Source: Chloroflexota bacterium
GTDB lineage: Bacteria > Chloroflexota > Anaerolineae > Anaerolineales > Villigracilaceae
Assembly (NCBI GenBank): GCA_013152325.1
Contig: JAADGN010000133.1
Span: 1-52,000, forward strand
Reading direction: 5' to 3'
Length of the DNA: 52,000 nucleotides
The notes beneath the pieces are model-generated. The model did not search any database and was not told where the DNA came from. It worked only from the letters and a program-made list of their open reading frames with translations. Numbering within the stretch: position 1 is the stretch's first letter; the number at the start of each line of letters is the position of its first letter. Of this stretch, positions 16,651 to 25,826 are shown piece by piece. The translations under genes were made by a program, and so were the position numbers.

Positions 16651-17777
16651 AACAAAAACCCCGAAGTTTTGAAAACTTCGGGGTCTGCTACGGCGTATTC
16701 GTCGGCCAGGGGGTATACGTCGGGCCGTAGGTCGGCGGCGGAACGGGCGTTGAGTTTGGGGGTTGTCGGGATAAGCGGCTCCGGCGTCACTTCGACCACC
16801 GGCGGATTGGCTCCCAACGTCGGTTCCGGCGTGACCCTGCTGGTCGGCTGCAACAGATACCAAAGCAACCCGGCAAGAGCGGACGCGATAACCAGGAAGG
16901 CCACCACGCCGCCAACGATCCAAGGCAGGGGATTGCTGCCGCCCAGCTTCTTTTTTGCTCCTCCCCCATTCAGCGCTGACAACAATATCACCGTGATGTT
17001 ATCGTGCCCGCCGCGCTCATTGGCCAGATCGATCAAGGCCTGTGCAGCCGATTGCAGATCTTTGGCTGCGCGAATCGTTTCAAGAATTTCGTCATTCCAG
17101 ACCAGGTCGGTCAATCCATCGCTGCACAGGAGCAAAGTATCGCCCGGCTGAAGACGCATACCCTGGTTGGCCCTTGCGCGCGCATCGCTTTCCTTGGGCT
17201 GCAGACGCATACGAAAATCCACTTCGGGGATATCCGCCGAGCCCAGAAAACGGCGGATGACGTGTACGTTGGGATGTTCGCGCGCCTGTTCGGGCGTTAA
17301 AATCCCCTTCTCCATCGCTTCCTGGATCCAAGTATGGTCCGTGGTCAACTGCTGGATTGTCGCCCCCCGCAACAGATAAATCCGCGAATCGCCCACGCTC
17401 GCGGTAAAGAGCCTGTCGCCGATCACCCAGGCGCAGGCGCAGGTCGCGCCCATACCCTGGTGGTCATTGTCCGATTCGGCCTGCGAGACAATCGCCCGAT
17501 TCGCCCCCTCCACAGCCTGCTTGATGACCTGGAGCGGGTTTTTGGCGTCGCTCTCGGCGACGGCCTGGCTGACGTAATCCACAACCATCTCCGCCGCCAC
17601 CTCGCCAGCGCGATGACCGCCGATACCATCCGCGACGAGGGCAAAGAGCGCCGGCGTCGCATCCTTCTCGCTGAGAACGTACGAAGTGACGGCGAAACGA
17701 TCTTCGTTGTTTTTGCCCTTCATGCCGGGATGGCTGAGGGCGGCCACGTGCAGGTGGGCGCGTTTGGATGGGATCAC
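16515..17777 (-). CDS. PP2C-family Ser/Thr phosphatase with membrane anchor, C-terminal frameshift
   Basis: The GTG at 17777 overlaps the upstream stop (GTGA). The PPM/PP2C domain (about 10-250) has 'NNEDRF', 'ADGIGGH' (metal Asp D50), 'GDSRIYL', 'CSDGLTD' and 'GGHDNITV'. A single helix ('IVGGVVAFLVIASALAGLLWYLL') and a Pro/Thr-rich tail follow. The frame as read runs on to 16515, through a terminator and antisense to the cupin gene. Removing one C from the five-C run (16758-16762) restores a tail ending 'TYTPWPTNTP' with a stop at 16688, just before the terminator. That is the likely real end. It probably dephosphorylates Ser/Thr-phosphoproteins linked to the neighbouring FHA protein. Confidence 0.88.
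   Translation of the reverse strand: MIPSKRAHLHVAALSHPGMKGKNNEDRFAVTSYVLSEKDATPALFALVADGIGGHRAGEVAAEMVVDYVSQAVAESDAKNPLQVIKQAVEGANRAIVSQAESDNDHQGMGATCACAWVIGDRLFTASVGDSRIYLLRGATIQQLTTDHTWIQEAMEKGILTPEQAREHPNVHVIRRFLGSADIPEVDFRMRLQPKESDARARANQGMRLQPGDTLLLCSDGLTDLVWNDEILETIRAAKDLQSAAQALIDLANERGGHDNITVILLSALNGGGAKKKLGGSNPLPWIVGGVVAFLVIASALAGLLWYLLQPTSRVTPEPTLGANPPVVEVTPEPLIPTTPKLNARSAADLRPDVYPLADEYAVADPEVFKTSGFLFHSRITTSSGLLGTMHRNSKGSSPMVWYQCGTPAGMKTTLSFSTS
16651..16683 (-). terminator. Intrinsic terminator for the PP2C gene, possibly bidirectional
   Basis: CCCCGAAGTTTT (16659-16670) and AAAACTTCGGGG (16672-16683) are perfect inverted copies separated by one base. On the minus strand the stem is followed by TTTTTGTT. 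The cupin gene converges from the other side and may use the same hairpin. Confidence 0.85.
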
Positions 17778-19666
17778 CGCGCAGGCTCCTCCGTATCGAC
17801 TTGCGGTTTGGCCGGTTCGGGCGGCGTGCGCAGCGTGAAACGATAGTGCAGCCGCCCAAAATGGATCACGTCGCCGTGCACCAGGCGACGCCCTTCGCGT
17901 CCGACCGGCTGGAGGTTGACCCATGTCCCGGCCACCGAGTCCTGGTCAGACAGCGTGAAAACGCCATCCTCCGACTGACGCAAACGGGCATGCAGCGGCG
18001 AGACAGATGGATCGTCGAGAACGTGCGTGGCCCGCACGGGATCGGTGCCAAACGTCATCTCGGAACTGGCCAGCGGGATGGGCTTGCCCGGCGCGGGTTC
18101 GTTGTCCGAAGTCAGGCGCACCAGATAGGCCGGCGCGGTGACCGCTTTTTGACGCCGCGTCCAACGCGGCTGGGTCGAACGTTTGACGCCGGCCGCGCGC
18201 TCGGAACGGATCGAAACGGGCTGCGTAACGGGGTCCTCGTACAATTGACGTGCTCGCCGCCGCGTTGCAAAGATGGAACCGCGCGCACGTCCGCCCCTGA
18301 GCAGGATCAACACCAGCAGAACCCCGGCCAGCACGACCGCGCCGATAGTCAGCGCCTGGCTATTGCGCGCCAGCAACGCCTGCACGCCGGTCGGCGGCCT
18401 GACGATGGTGACCGTGACCGGCACGCCCAGGCTCGTCTTGCGCAAGCCGAGAGAATCTTCGGCTTCAACCTGCAGGGAATGTTCGCCGTTGAGCGTGTAT
18501 CCGCTCACATCCCAGACAAACAACTCGAACGGCTCGGATACGTTTTCGGCGACCATCTGCCCATCCACGAAAAGGGCTGTGCGCGCCAGCGGGCGCGGGT
18601 GGCCGTCAGGAAATTCAACAAGGATTTCGATTTCCTGTTGCGTGGGGGTCAGGACTTCAAGGTCGTAAGGGCTTTCCGGCAGCGGCTGACGGAGGACTTG
18701 CTGCGGCGGCGAGACCAGCATCGGGTTCGGCGGCTGGACGTCCACGGCAAAGGTTTGTTCCAGCGAGACGACCTGCGTCTCGCCAATCTGTACCTGCACA
18801 GCCAGCGTGTGGTCTCCGGCAGTCGTCACCCGGGAATCATATTTGAGCGCGTATACGTGCCGCAAGGGGGCGAAATAGGTTTCCGGATCGGGGAACGGCT
18901 CCACGCCGGAGAAAGCAAAATATTGCCCGCCGGTCTGCAGCGCCAGCGACTTGAGCGCCGTGGCGCTGAAGTGGAAGAAATATGTCTCCGCATCGATCAG
19001 CCAGACGTTGATCCGTACCCCGGACTGTATCGCACGCGCCGTGAGATTCTCCAGTTCGTCCACCGCGACCTGGTCGGAAAGATGCGGCGTCAGGAACAGG
19101 ATGCTGCGCTTCATCCCCGGCTGTGGCGTTGGAGACTCAACGGTATCCAGCGCAAAAGCCAGGGATTGCAAGCTGGGGGTCGCCGTCCGCGCCTCCGGCT
19201 GGAAAGATACAAAACTGCCGACCCATTCCCCGGTCGCGGCATGGGTCAGCAGCGGGCCGCCCGTCGTCACCAAACTCAGGTCATCCGGGCTGTCGGCAGG
19301 ACGCGCTTCCGCCCAGCCGCGCAATGCTTCGACGACTTTCTCATAGCGCGAGACGCCCAAATTGTCACGCTTTGTCATCGGCGGGCCGGGATTGACAGCC
19401 ACCACCAGCTGGACGCCGGGCTGCTGCTCGGTCAATTCTGCGAGCGGACGCGGCTGGCCGTCCTCGATGGCATTCACGCTCGCCGCGTCCAGGCCGGTGA
19501 CGAAGGTACCCTGCGCATCATAGACATCCAGCAAAGCGCTAATCGACGGAAAAGCCTCGCTGTGAACAGCCGACAACTCAGCGCGCGCCGCCCCCTGCGC
19601 GCGGACGACAAATCCACCCGCCAGGAACAGGCACGCGATGAGAAGCGCGAACAAAACCTTACGCAT
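17774..19666 (-). CDS. Exported VWA-like domain, membrane helix and cytosolic FHA domain
   Basis: The 630-residue protein has a signal peptide (about 1-23). An extracellular von Willebrand A-like region follows, whose metal site is degenerate ('VVAVNPGPPM' lacks the DxSxS start). After Ig-like segments there is one helix ('LTIGAVVLAGVLLVLILL', about 430-450) and a cytosolic FHA domain (about 525-610). The FHA keeps 'VSPLHARL' but has 'FGTDP' where the phosphothreonine-binding Arg of 'GR' is normal, and 'VAGTWVN' where 'xNGT' is usual. Phosphopeptide binding may be altered. It overlaps the PP2C start by 4 nt, so the pair is surely one operon. Confidence 0.85.
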   Translation of the reverse strand: MRKVLFALLIACLFLAGGFVVRAQGAARAELSAVHSEAFPSISALLDVYDAQGTFVTGLDAASVNAIEDGQPRPLAELTEQQPGVQLVVAVNPGPPMTKRDNLGVSRYEKVVEALRGWAEARPADSPDDLSLVTTGGPLLTHAATGEWVGSFVSFQPEARTATPSLQSLAFALDTVESPTPQPGMKRSILFLTPHLSDQVAVDELENLTARAIQSGVRINVWLIDAETYFFHFSATALKSLALQTGGQYFAFSGVEPFPDPETYFAPLRHVYALKYDSRVTTAGDHTLAVQVQIGETQVVSLEQTFAVDVQPPNPMLVSPPQQVLRQPLPESPYDLEVLTPTQQEIEILVEFPDGHPRPLARTALFVDGQMVAENVSEPFELFVWDVSGYTLNGEHSLQVEAEDSLGLRKTSLGVPVTVTIVRPPTGVQALLARNSQALTIGAVVLAGVLLVLILLRGGRARGSIFATRRRARQLYEDPVTQPVSIRSERAAGVKRSTQPRWTRRQKAVTAPAYLVRLTSDNEPAPGKPIPLASSEMTFGTDPVRATHVLDDPSVSPLHARLRQSEDGVFTLSDQDSVAGTWVNLQPVGREGRRLVHGDVIHFGRLHYRFTLRTPPEPAKPQVDTEEPAR

Positions 19667-20618
19667 ATTCGACGGGTTCGTCCTTCAACTCTGGCTCTTG
19701 CGCCGTCAGCCGCAGGTAAGTCAGCGTCCAGGCCGATTGAATATAGGCGATCAGGACGCCGTTCGCTATGATGGAAACAGGGGCATAGGCAACCAGGCAT
19801 AAACCCGCAAAGATCAACGGAGTCATGGAGGCGTTGCTCCCGCCCAAAATGAAGGTAACCATCGCGGGGAAAACAACCAGCATGACAGGCAAGGCAAGTA
19901 GAACTCCCGCCACCGCGCCAATGATAAACAGGAGAAGCGTCATCAACAAAATCGGACCCAGGTTATCTTTGACGACAAACCAGCCCCGCTTCAGGGCAGG
20001 GAAGATGCCCAACGCCTCGATGACCAGCGCATTCTGTGCCTGCTGCACAATTACGCCGACCACAAGACTCACAATGAGGATTGCCAGGAACAGCACACAG
20101 ATGACAGGGATCAAAGCCATCAGCGCGGCCTCGCTTGCCGTGCCGCCCGAATCAGCGGCTATGGCCGCAAAAATGATCCCGGCAAACAGCACAGCGAAAA
20201 TTATCAGGAAAGGCAGCCCAACAACGACAGACATGCCAAAGAGTTTCCAGAAATATTGCATGCTGCCGCTGAACAATTCGCCAAAGCCCAATTGCTCAAC
20301 GCCCGCTTCGGCCTGAACCGTCCCGCGGATGAGGCCGATCCGGCCCACCGTGCCCAGGAAAATGCTCACAGCCCAAAGCAGCAAAACCAACACGACCAAC
20401 GCGATGATAATGCCGGGTTTCTCCAAAACAGAAAGGAAGCGCTCCATCCGCTGAACCAACTCCGGCGGAAAATCGCCGCCGCCACCCTGATAACCGGAAC
20501 CGCCATTAAAACTCGGTCCTCTGCGGCTCGTACATCCGGCAAAAATGCCAAACAGCCACAGAACCTTATATTTCCAGACAATCTGCCAAGCGCGCGTCAG
20601 CACTTCTCCGTAGTTCAT
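19659..20618 (-). CDS. Polytopic membrane protein, unknown function
   Basis: The 319-residue protein has about six hydrophobic helices and the start 'NYGEVLTRAWQIVWKYKVLWLFGIF', common in DUF-type membrane proteins of Chloroflexota and Actinobacteria that resemble the membrane domain of GdpD. A Gly/Ser-rich loop follows the first helix. It overlaps the VWA/FHA gene by 8 nt, so it belongs with that signalling group. AAAGGAG lies just before the ATG. No enzyme motif is visible. Confidence 0.75.
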   Translation of the reverse strand: MNYGEVLTRAWQIVWKYKVLWLFGIFAGCTSRRGPSFNGGSGYQGGGGDFPPELVQRMERFLSVLEKPGIIIALVVLVLLLWAVSIFLGTVGRIGLIRGTVQAEAGVEQLGFGELFSGSMQYFWKLFGMSVVVGLPFLIIFAVLFAGIIFAAIAADSGGTASEAALMALIPVICVLFLAILIVSLVVGVIVQQAQNALVIEALGIFPALKRGWFVVKDNLGPILLMTLLLFIIGAVAGVLLALPVMLVVFPAMVTFILGGSNASMTPLIFAGLCLVAYAPVSIIANGVLIAYIQSAWTLTYLRLTAQEPELKDEPVEYA

Positions 20619-20633
20619 GGCACTCCTTTCGCC

Positions 20634-22172
20634 TCACTCCCACTCAATCGTCGCCGGGGGCTTGCTGGTAATATCATACACTACGCGATTGATTCCGTCC
20701 ACTTCGTTGACCACGCGGTTGGCGATTTTTGCCAGCACCTCGTGCGGAATGCGCGCCCAGTCGGCGGTCATGAAATCTTCGGTGGTGACGGCGCGGATCG
20801 CGATGGCCTCCTGGTAGGTGCGCTGGTCGCCCATCACCCCCACCGAACGCACCGGCAGCAGCACCGCGAAAGCCTGTGACGTCTCCGCGCCTTTGCCGAG
20901 CATCCCCGCGGCGGACAACTCCTCCAGCAGGATGGCATCCGCCGCACGCAGACGCGCCACCCGTTCGGGCGTCACCTCGCCCAGGCAGCGCACGGTCAGC
21001 CCCGGACCCGGAAATGGCTGCCGCCAAACCAGCGATTCGGGCAGCCCCAAGGCCTCCCCCACCGCGCGGACCTCATCCTTAAATAGATAGCGCAAAGGCT
21101 CAACCAGGTCGAAGTGCATGTCTTCCGGCAACCCGCCGACATTGTGGTGCGTCTTGATCTTTGCGGCCTTGTTTCGGTCGGGGGCCGAGGATTCGACCAC
21201 GTCGGGGTAAATCGTCCCCTGAACAAGAAAGCGCGGCAGTCCCAATGCCTTGGCCTGCTCTTCAAAAATGCGGATGAACCTCTCCCCCACAATGCGGCGT
21301 TTTTCTTCCGGCGCGGTCACGCCTTTCAGTGCGCCGAGAAAATCCTCGGCGGCATCGACCGTGACCAGCTCTGCGCCAAGATGCTCGCGAAAGGCCGTGA
21401 TGACCTGCCCGGATTCATCCTGGCGCATGAGGCCCGTATCCACGTAGACGGCGACCAATTGCCCACCGACCGCGCGCTGCACGAGAGCCGTCGCCACCGA
21501 TGAATCGACGCCGCCGCTGACGGCGGAGAGGACGCGCTCCCTCCCCACCTGTGCGCGGATGCGGGTCAGGCTGCTTTCGATGATCGATTCGGGCGTCCAG
21601 TCGGGGGCTGCGCCGCAAATCTCGACGACGAAGCGGCGCAGCATTTCCGCACCGTCGGGGGTGTGGTGCACTTCGGGGTGAAATTGCAGGCCGAAATACT
21701 TGCGCGCCAAGTCGCCCATCGCCGCGACGGGACTGTTGTCGGATTCGGCGAGGGAGGTAAATCCCGTCGGCAAACCGGTGATGCGGTCGCCGTGAGACAT
21801 GAGGGCGGGGAAGGAGGCCGCAGGGAGCAATGGGTTGGGAGAGGTCGGTTTAACGGCGGCAACCCCAAATTCACGTTCGCTCGACGGGTCCACTCGTCCG
21901 CCCAGCGCGTGGGTGAGCGCCTGCATCCCGTAGCAGATCCCCAGCACCGGCAGTCCAGAGTCCAGCACATAATCCGGCACGAGCGGCGCGCCCTCCGCGT
22001 AGACCGAGGCCGGCCCGCCGGAGAGGATGAAGCCTTTTGGGTTGAGAGCGAGGACTCGCGCGGCGGGCGCGTCCCAGGGGAAGAGTTCGCAATAGACGTG
22101 GTTTTCGCGCACGCGGCGGGCGATCAACTGCGCGTATTGCGAGCCGAAATCGAGGATGGCAATGGTGTCCAT
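20634..22172 (-). CDS. guaA: GMP synthase (glutamine-hydrolysing)
   Basis: From the ATG at 22172 the protein is 512 residues, the standard length. The class I amidotransferase domain (1-190) has '[18 protein letters not shown]' and nucleophile motif 'GICYGMQAL'. The ATP pyrophosphatase domain has the P-loop 'SGGVDSSVA'. The C-terminal dimerisation domain ends '[10 protein letters not shown]'. It converts XMP to GMP. The start lies 35 nt after xpt on the same strand, joining salvage and de novo guanine supply. There is no Shine-Dalgarno sequence; the palindrome just upstream may have displaced it. Confidence 0.97.
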   Translation of the reverse strand: MDTIAILDFGSQYAQLIARRVRENHVYCELFPWDAPAARVLALNPKGFILSGGPASVYAEGAPLVPDYVLDSGLPVLGICYGMQALTHALGGRVDPSSEREFGVAAVKPTSPNPLLPAASFPALMSHGDRITGLPTGFTSLAESDNSPVAAMGDLARKYFGLQFHPEVHHTPDGAEMLRRFVVEICGAAPDWTPESIIESSLTRIRAQVGRERVLSAVSGGVDSSVATALVQRAVGGQLVAVYVDTGLMRQDESGQVITAFREHLGAELVTVDAAEDFLGALKGVTAPEEKRRIVGERFIRIFEEQAKALGLPRFLVQGTIYPDVVESSAPDRNKAAKIKTHHNVGGLPEDMHFDLVEPLRYLFKDEVRAVGEALGLPESLVWRQPFPGPGLTVRCLGEVTPERVARLRAADAILLEELSAAGMLGKGAETSQAFAVLLPVRSVGVMGDQRTYQEAIAIRAVTTEDFMTADWARIPHEVLAKIANRVVNEVDGINRVVYDITSKPPATIEWE

Positions 22173-22184
22173 AAAATTTATGGC

Positions 22185-22208
22185 AGGAGCGAACGGCCGT
22201 TCGCCCCT
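22185..22208. repeat. Perfect palindrome between xpt and guaA
   Basis: GCGAACGGCCGTTCGC (22189-22204) is a 16-bp perfect palindrome. AGG and CCT on the flanks extend it to 24 bp with one mismatch. It overlaps the xpt stop codon. The pattern resembles the dispersed 'ggggcgaacggccgttcgcccc' elements known from environmental bacterial genomes (recollection, not searched). Confidence 0.55.
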
Positions 22209-22779
22209 ACTCGCAGAAAACGATACTGTCGCCTTCCAGCGAGGCAATGCAAGCCAGCGACTCGACCGGCACGCCGAGAGCCTCCAGCGCCCCGCGTCCG
22301 CCCTCGAAGCCCTTCTCGATCAGCGCGCCGATGCCGACGATCTCCGCCCCGGCAATTTCCGCCAGGCGCACCAGCCCCAGGATGGTCGCGCCGCTGGCCA
22401 GGAAATCATCAATGATCAAGACCCGCTCGCCGTTCGCGAGAAACTCCGGCGAGACGATCAATTCGACCATGCGGCCTTTGGTGTGCGAGGGCGCCAGCGT
22501 GAGAAAAACCTGGTCGGGCATGGTGACCGGTTTCCGTTTGCGGGCATAGACGACCGGCAGGTTCATATACTTGGCCGTCATCAACGCAGGCGCAATGCCG
22601 GATATTTCAGCCGTAAGTATCTTCGTTGCGCCCACATTTTCGAAAAGACGGGCAAACTCCATGCCGCAGGCATCCATCAAAATTGGGTCCACCTGGTGGT
22701 TGACAAAACCATCCACTTTCAGGATGCCGTTGCCAAGATTTTTTCCGTCCCGCCGAATGCGCTCTTTCAATGATTCCAC
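22207..22779 (-). CDS. xpt: Xanthine phosphoribosyltransferase
   Basis: The 190-residue protein matches Xpt in length and in sequence. '[22 protein letters not shown]' begins it. The PRPP-binding loop is '[18 protein letters not shown]'. 'ARKRKPVTM' is also typical. It makes XMP from xanthine and PRPP, which GuaA next door then aminates to GMP. Translation starts at GTG with AGGAGG upstream. The 85-bp gap to maf is too short for a purine riboswitch of standard length plus a promoter, and no riboswitch core was found. Confidence 0.95.
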   Translation of the reverse strand: MESLKERIRRDGKNLGNGILKVDGFVNHQVDPILMDACGMEFARLFENVGATKILTAEISGIAPALMTAKYMNLPVVYARKRKPVTMPDQVFLTLAPSHTKGRMVELIVSPEFLANGERVLIIDDFLASGATILGLVRLAEIAGAEIVGIGALIEKGFEGGRGALEALGVPVESLACIASLEGDSIVFCE

Positions 22780-22864
22780 AAGAACCTCCTGCTTGATAGT
22801 GATAGTCTAGACAATTGTACAACGACAAACGAGAACACGCCACTGATGTGTTAGAATCCCGCCT

Positions 22865-23536
22865 GTGACTGAGAAGACTTTACTGTTATTGGCATCCAAC
22901 TCCCCACGACGGCGGCAATTGCTCGCCTTTGGCGGCTGGATGTTCAGCGTCGCGACGACCGATCTGGACGAAAGCATCCTCCCTGAAGAACCCCCGGCCG
23001 ATTATGTGTTGCGGCTGGCAGAGGCCAAAGCCCGCGCCTCCGCGCAATACGCGCACAGCGGACATATTGTCATCGCGGCCGATACCGCCGTAGTAGATGG
23101 GGAAGAGATCCTCGGCAAACCTGCCAACATGGGAGCAGCCGAATCGATGCTGAAACAATTGCGCGGGCGCAGCCACAAAGTCTATACCGGTATTGCCGCC
23201 TTCCGACCGCGGGACGAGAAGCTGCTGACCGACCTGTGCGTCAGCGTCGTACCCATGCGCGATTACAGCGACGAGGAGATCGAGACCTACGTCCAGAGCG
23301 GCGACCCGCTCGACAAAGCCGGCGCTTACGCCATCCAACACCCACATTTTCAACCGGTCGAGAATTTCAATGGCTGCTACGCCGGCGTGATGGGACTGCC
23401 GATGTGCCATGTGGTACGCACCCTGAACAAACTGAACACATCCCCAGCCGCGGATGTGCCTGCAAAATGTCAATCTACTTTACGGTATCAATGCCCTGTT
23501 TTTCGCGCCGTCCTGCGCGGCGAACAGGTTGGATAA
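22865..23536 (+). CDS. Maf family nucleoside triphosphate pyrophosphatase
   Basis: The core (1-195) has the Maf motifs 'ASNSPRRRQLL', 'VIAADTAVV' and 'SGDPLDKAGAYAIQ', the last with the catalytic Asp region. These enzymes hydrolyse non-canonical or dTTP/UTP-type nucleotides and limit misincorporation. The start is GTG, placed 7 nt after TAGAAT, so it is likely leaderless. A tail of about 30 residues after the Maf fold is not conserved and may be a chance extension. Confidence 0.9.
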   Translation: MTEKTLLLLASNSPRRRQLLAFGGWMFSVATTDLDESILPEEPPADYVLRLAEAKARASAQYAHSGHIVIAADTAVVDGEEILGKPANMGAAESMLKQLRGRSHKVYTGIAAFRPRDEKLLTDLCVSVVPMRDYSDEEIETYVQSGDPLDKAGAYAIQHPHFQPVENFNGCYAGVMGLPMCHVVRTLNKLNTSPAADVPAKCQSTLRYQCPVFRAVLRGEQVG

Positions 23537-23546
23537 GAAGGTGAAA

Positions 23547-25820
23547 ATGAAATACTATCGCTGGTTCAGCTTTTTTGCGATTCTGGCAATCTTGCTTGTT
23601 TCCTGCAGCCCTACGCCGGGCAACGGATTCAGTTTTGGCCGCGGGCCGACGCCCACCCTGCCCAGCCCCCAGGCCACCATCACGCATGCCCCGGATGCCC
23701 AGGCCGCGATGTCCGCGTTCCTGGAGGCCTGGAAGCTCGAAGATTACGCCACCATGTACAGCATGTTGAGCACCGTCAGCCAGGACACGATCAGCCAGGA
23801 AGACTTTGCAACCCGCTACAGGGAAGCCATGAACACCATGAGCCTGAGCGAGATGGAGGCCGAGGTGCTTTCCGCACTGACGAATCCGTTCACGGCACAA
23901 GTTGCGTTCCACGTGACGTATCACACCGTGCTGGCCGGCGACCTGGAACGCGACATGGTCGCGCGTCTCAGCCTGGAAAACGGACAATGGCGGCTCCAAT
24001 GGGACGATGGCCTGATCCTGCCCGAACTCCTGGGCGGCAACAAATTGGCCATGGACTACCGCGTCCCGGCCCGCGGCGACATCTACGACCGCGACGGAAA
24101 CCCCATTGCATCCCAGACCGAGGCCGTCGCCTTGGGCATCGTCCCCGGACAGATCAACCCCAAACAGGAGGTGACCCTGCTCAGTGAACTCAGCAAACTG
24201 ACCGGCATCCATCCCGATGAGATCGCCAACCGTTACGCCAGCGCCGCCCCCGACTGGTACATCCCGATCGGCGAGGCGACCGCAGAGGATGCGCAGCGTC
24301 TGCTCAACATGAATCTGGGCGGCCTGTTCACGACGCCGTACCAGGCCCGCTACTACTTCAAGAACGGCATCGCGCCGCAGACGGTAGGCTACGTCATCTC
24401 CGTTCCGGCAGAGGAACTGGAAGATTACCAGCGGCGCGGCTACGGCGGAAACGAAAGAGTGGGCTACTCCGGATTGGAAAAATGGGGCGAACCGTACCTG
24501 TCTGGAACGCACGGCGGCACGCTGTACGCAGTCAACCCGGATGGACAGATCATCACCCGCCTGGCGCAGAGCGACCCCAAACCAGCCGCGTCACTCTACC
24601 TGACCATCAACGAGAATTTGCAACTCCAGGCGCAGGAAGCCATCAAAGGCTTCAGCGGCGCGGTCGTCGTCCTGGAGCGGGATACCGGCCGCGTGCTGGC
24701 GATAGCATCCTCCCCCAGCTTTGATCCGAATCTGTTCGAACCGACCAACCCGAACAACGTCCTGCTGCCCGACTTGCTCAACGACCCCAACCAGCCGCTC
24801 GTCAATCGCGCCACGCAGGGACAGTATCCGCTCGGTTCGGTTTTCAAGATCATCACCACGTCTGCTGCCCTGGCCAGCGGCCTGTATACGGCCGATACGC
24901 TCTACGATTGCCAATACGACTTCGTCGAACTGCCCGACCGCATCCTGCACGACTGGACGTGGGAACACTGCCAGAACGAGATCAAGGCATCTCAAACAAC
25001 TGACAACCCGCTCACCGAAGAAAGCTGCCCAACCAGGCCCAGCGGCACGCTCACCCTGACCGAGGGCCTGATGCGCTCGTGCAATCCCTATTTCTGGCAT
25101 ATCGGGCTCGACCTGTACAGTTCCCAGCGCACAACCGACGTGACCAACATGGCGCGCGCCTTTGGCCTCGGACAGGCGACCGGCATTGGACAGATCGCTG
25201 AAGCCACAGGGCAGATCAACGACCCAACCGACGCCGTGCAGGCCGTCAACCAGGCCATCGGCCAGGGTTCTATCCTGGTCACACCGCTCCAGGTGGCAAC
25301 CTTCTTCGCGGCCCTGGGCAACGGCGGCACGCTCTATCGACCGCAGATCATCGAGAGGATCCAACCGGTGGACGGCGACCCGATCTCGGTTTTCAAACCC
25401 GAAGCGCGCAGCACCCTGCCGCTCAGCCCCGAGTATTTGCAAGTGCTCCAGGAGGCCATGACCGCCGTGATCTCGAATCCGCGCGGCACCGCCAATTTCC
25501 GCCTGCGAGGTTTCCGCATCCCCGCCGCGGGGAAAACCGGCACTGCCGAGTCGGGCAGCGGCAAGCCGCACGCCTGGTTCGCGGGCTACACCATGGCCAG
25601 CGAAGATACCGGTCTGCCAGACATCGCCGTGGCTGTCATTCTCGAAAACGCCGGGGAAGGCTCGGATTACGCTGCGCCCGTCTTCCGGCGCGTGGTCGAG
25701 TCTTACTATTACGGCAGCCCACAAGCCCTGTATTGGTTCGAATCCTCCTTCGGTGTAACCAGAACCCCGACCCCTCTGGGCGGCATCCCGACCAGGACGC
25801 CAAAACCCGATAAACCGTAA
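23547..25820 (+). CDS. Lipoprotein penicillin-binding transpeptidase with NTF2-like domain
   Basis: From the ATG at 23547 (GAAGGTG upstream) the protein is 757 residues. It has a lipobox ('ILLVSC') after a short signal. An NTF2-like domain (about 50-160) of the MecA N-terminal type comes next, then the PBP dimerisation domain ('VPARGDIYDRDGNPIA') and the transpeptidase domain: 'GSVFKIIT' (SxxK), 'RSCNPYF' (SxN) and 'GKTGTAESG' (KTG). It crosslinks peptidoglycan on the outer face. The tail is Pro/Thr-rich. The combination resembles class B PBPs of the PBP2a/PbpA kind. Drug response cannot be judged from sequence. Confidence 0.92.
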   Translation: MKYYRWFSFFAILAILLVSCSPTPGNGFSFGRGPTPTLPSPQATITHAPDAQAAMSAFLEAWKLEDYATMYSMLSTVSQDTISQEDFATRYREAMNTMSLSEMEAEVLSALTNPFTAQVAFHVTYHTVLAGDLERDMVARLSLENGQWRLQWDDGLILPELLGGNKLAMDYRVPARGDIYDRDGNPIASQTEAVALGIVPGQINPKQEVTLLSELSKLTGIHPDEIANRYASAAPDWYIPIGEATAEDAQRLLNMNLGGLFTTPYQARYYFKNGIAPQTVGYVISVPAEELEDYQRRGYGGNERVGYSGLEKWGEPYLSGTHGGTLYAVNPDGQIITRLAQSDPKPAASLYLTINENLQLQAQEAIKGFSGAVVVLERDTGRVLAIASSPSFDPNLFEPTNPNNVLLPDLLNDPNQPLVNRATQGQYPLGSVFKIITTSAALASGLYTADTLYDCQYDFVELPDRILHDWTWEHCQNEIKASQTTDNPLTEESCPTRPSGTLTLTEGLMRSCNPYFWHIGLDLYSSQRTTDVTNMARAFGLGQATGIGQIAEATGQINDPTDAVQAVNQAIGQGSILVTPLQVATFFAALGNGGTLYRPQIIERIQPVDGDPISVFKPEARSTLPLSPEYLQVLQEAMTAVISNPRGTANFRLRGFRIPAAGKTGTAESGSGKPHAWFAGYTMASEDTGLPDIAVAVILENAGEGSDYAAPVFRRVVESYYYGSPQALYWFESSFGVTRTPTPLGGIPTRTPKPDKP

Positions 25821-25826
25821 CCTGCA

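Noticed and set aside
17768-19771. 667-residue plus-strand open frame
   Set aside because: Antisense to the VWA/FHA gene, no motifs.
22780-22864. Purine riboswitch upstream of xpt
   Set aside because: The gap is only 85 nt and shared with maf. No conserved three-way junction core was visible.
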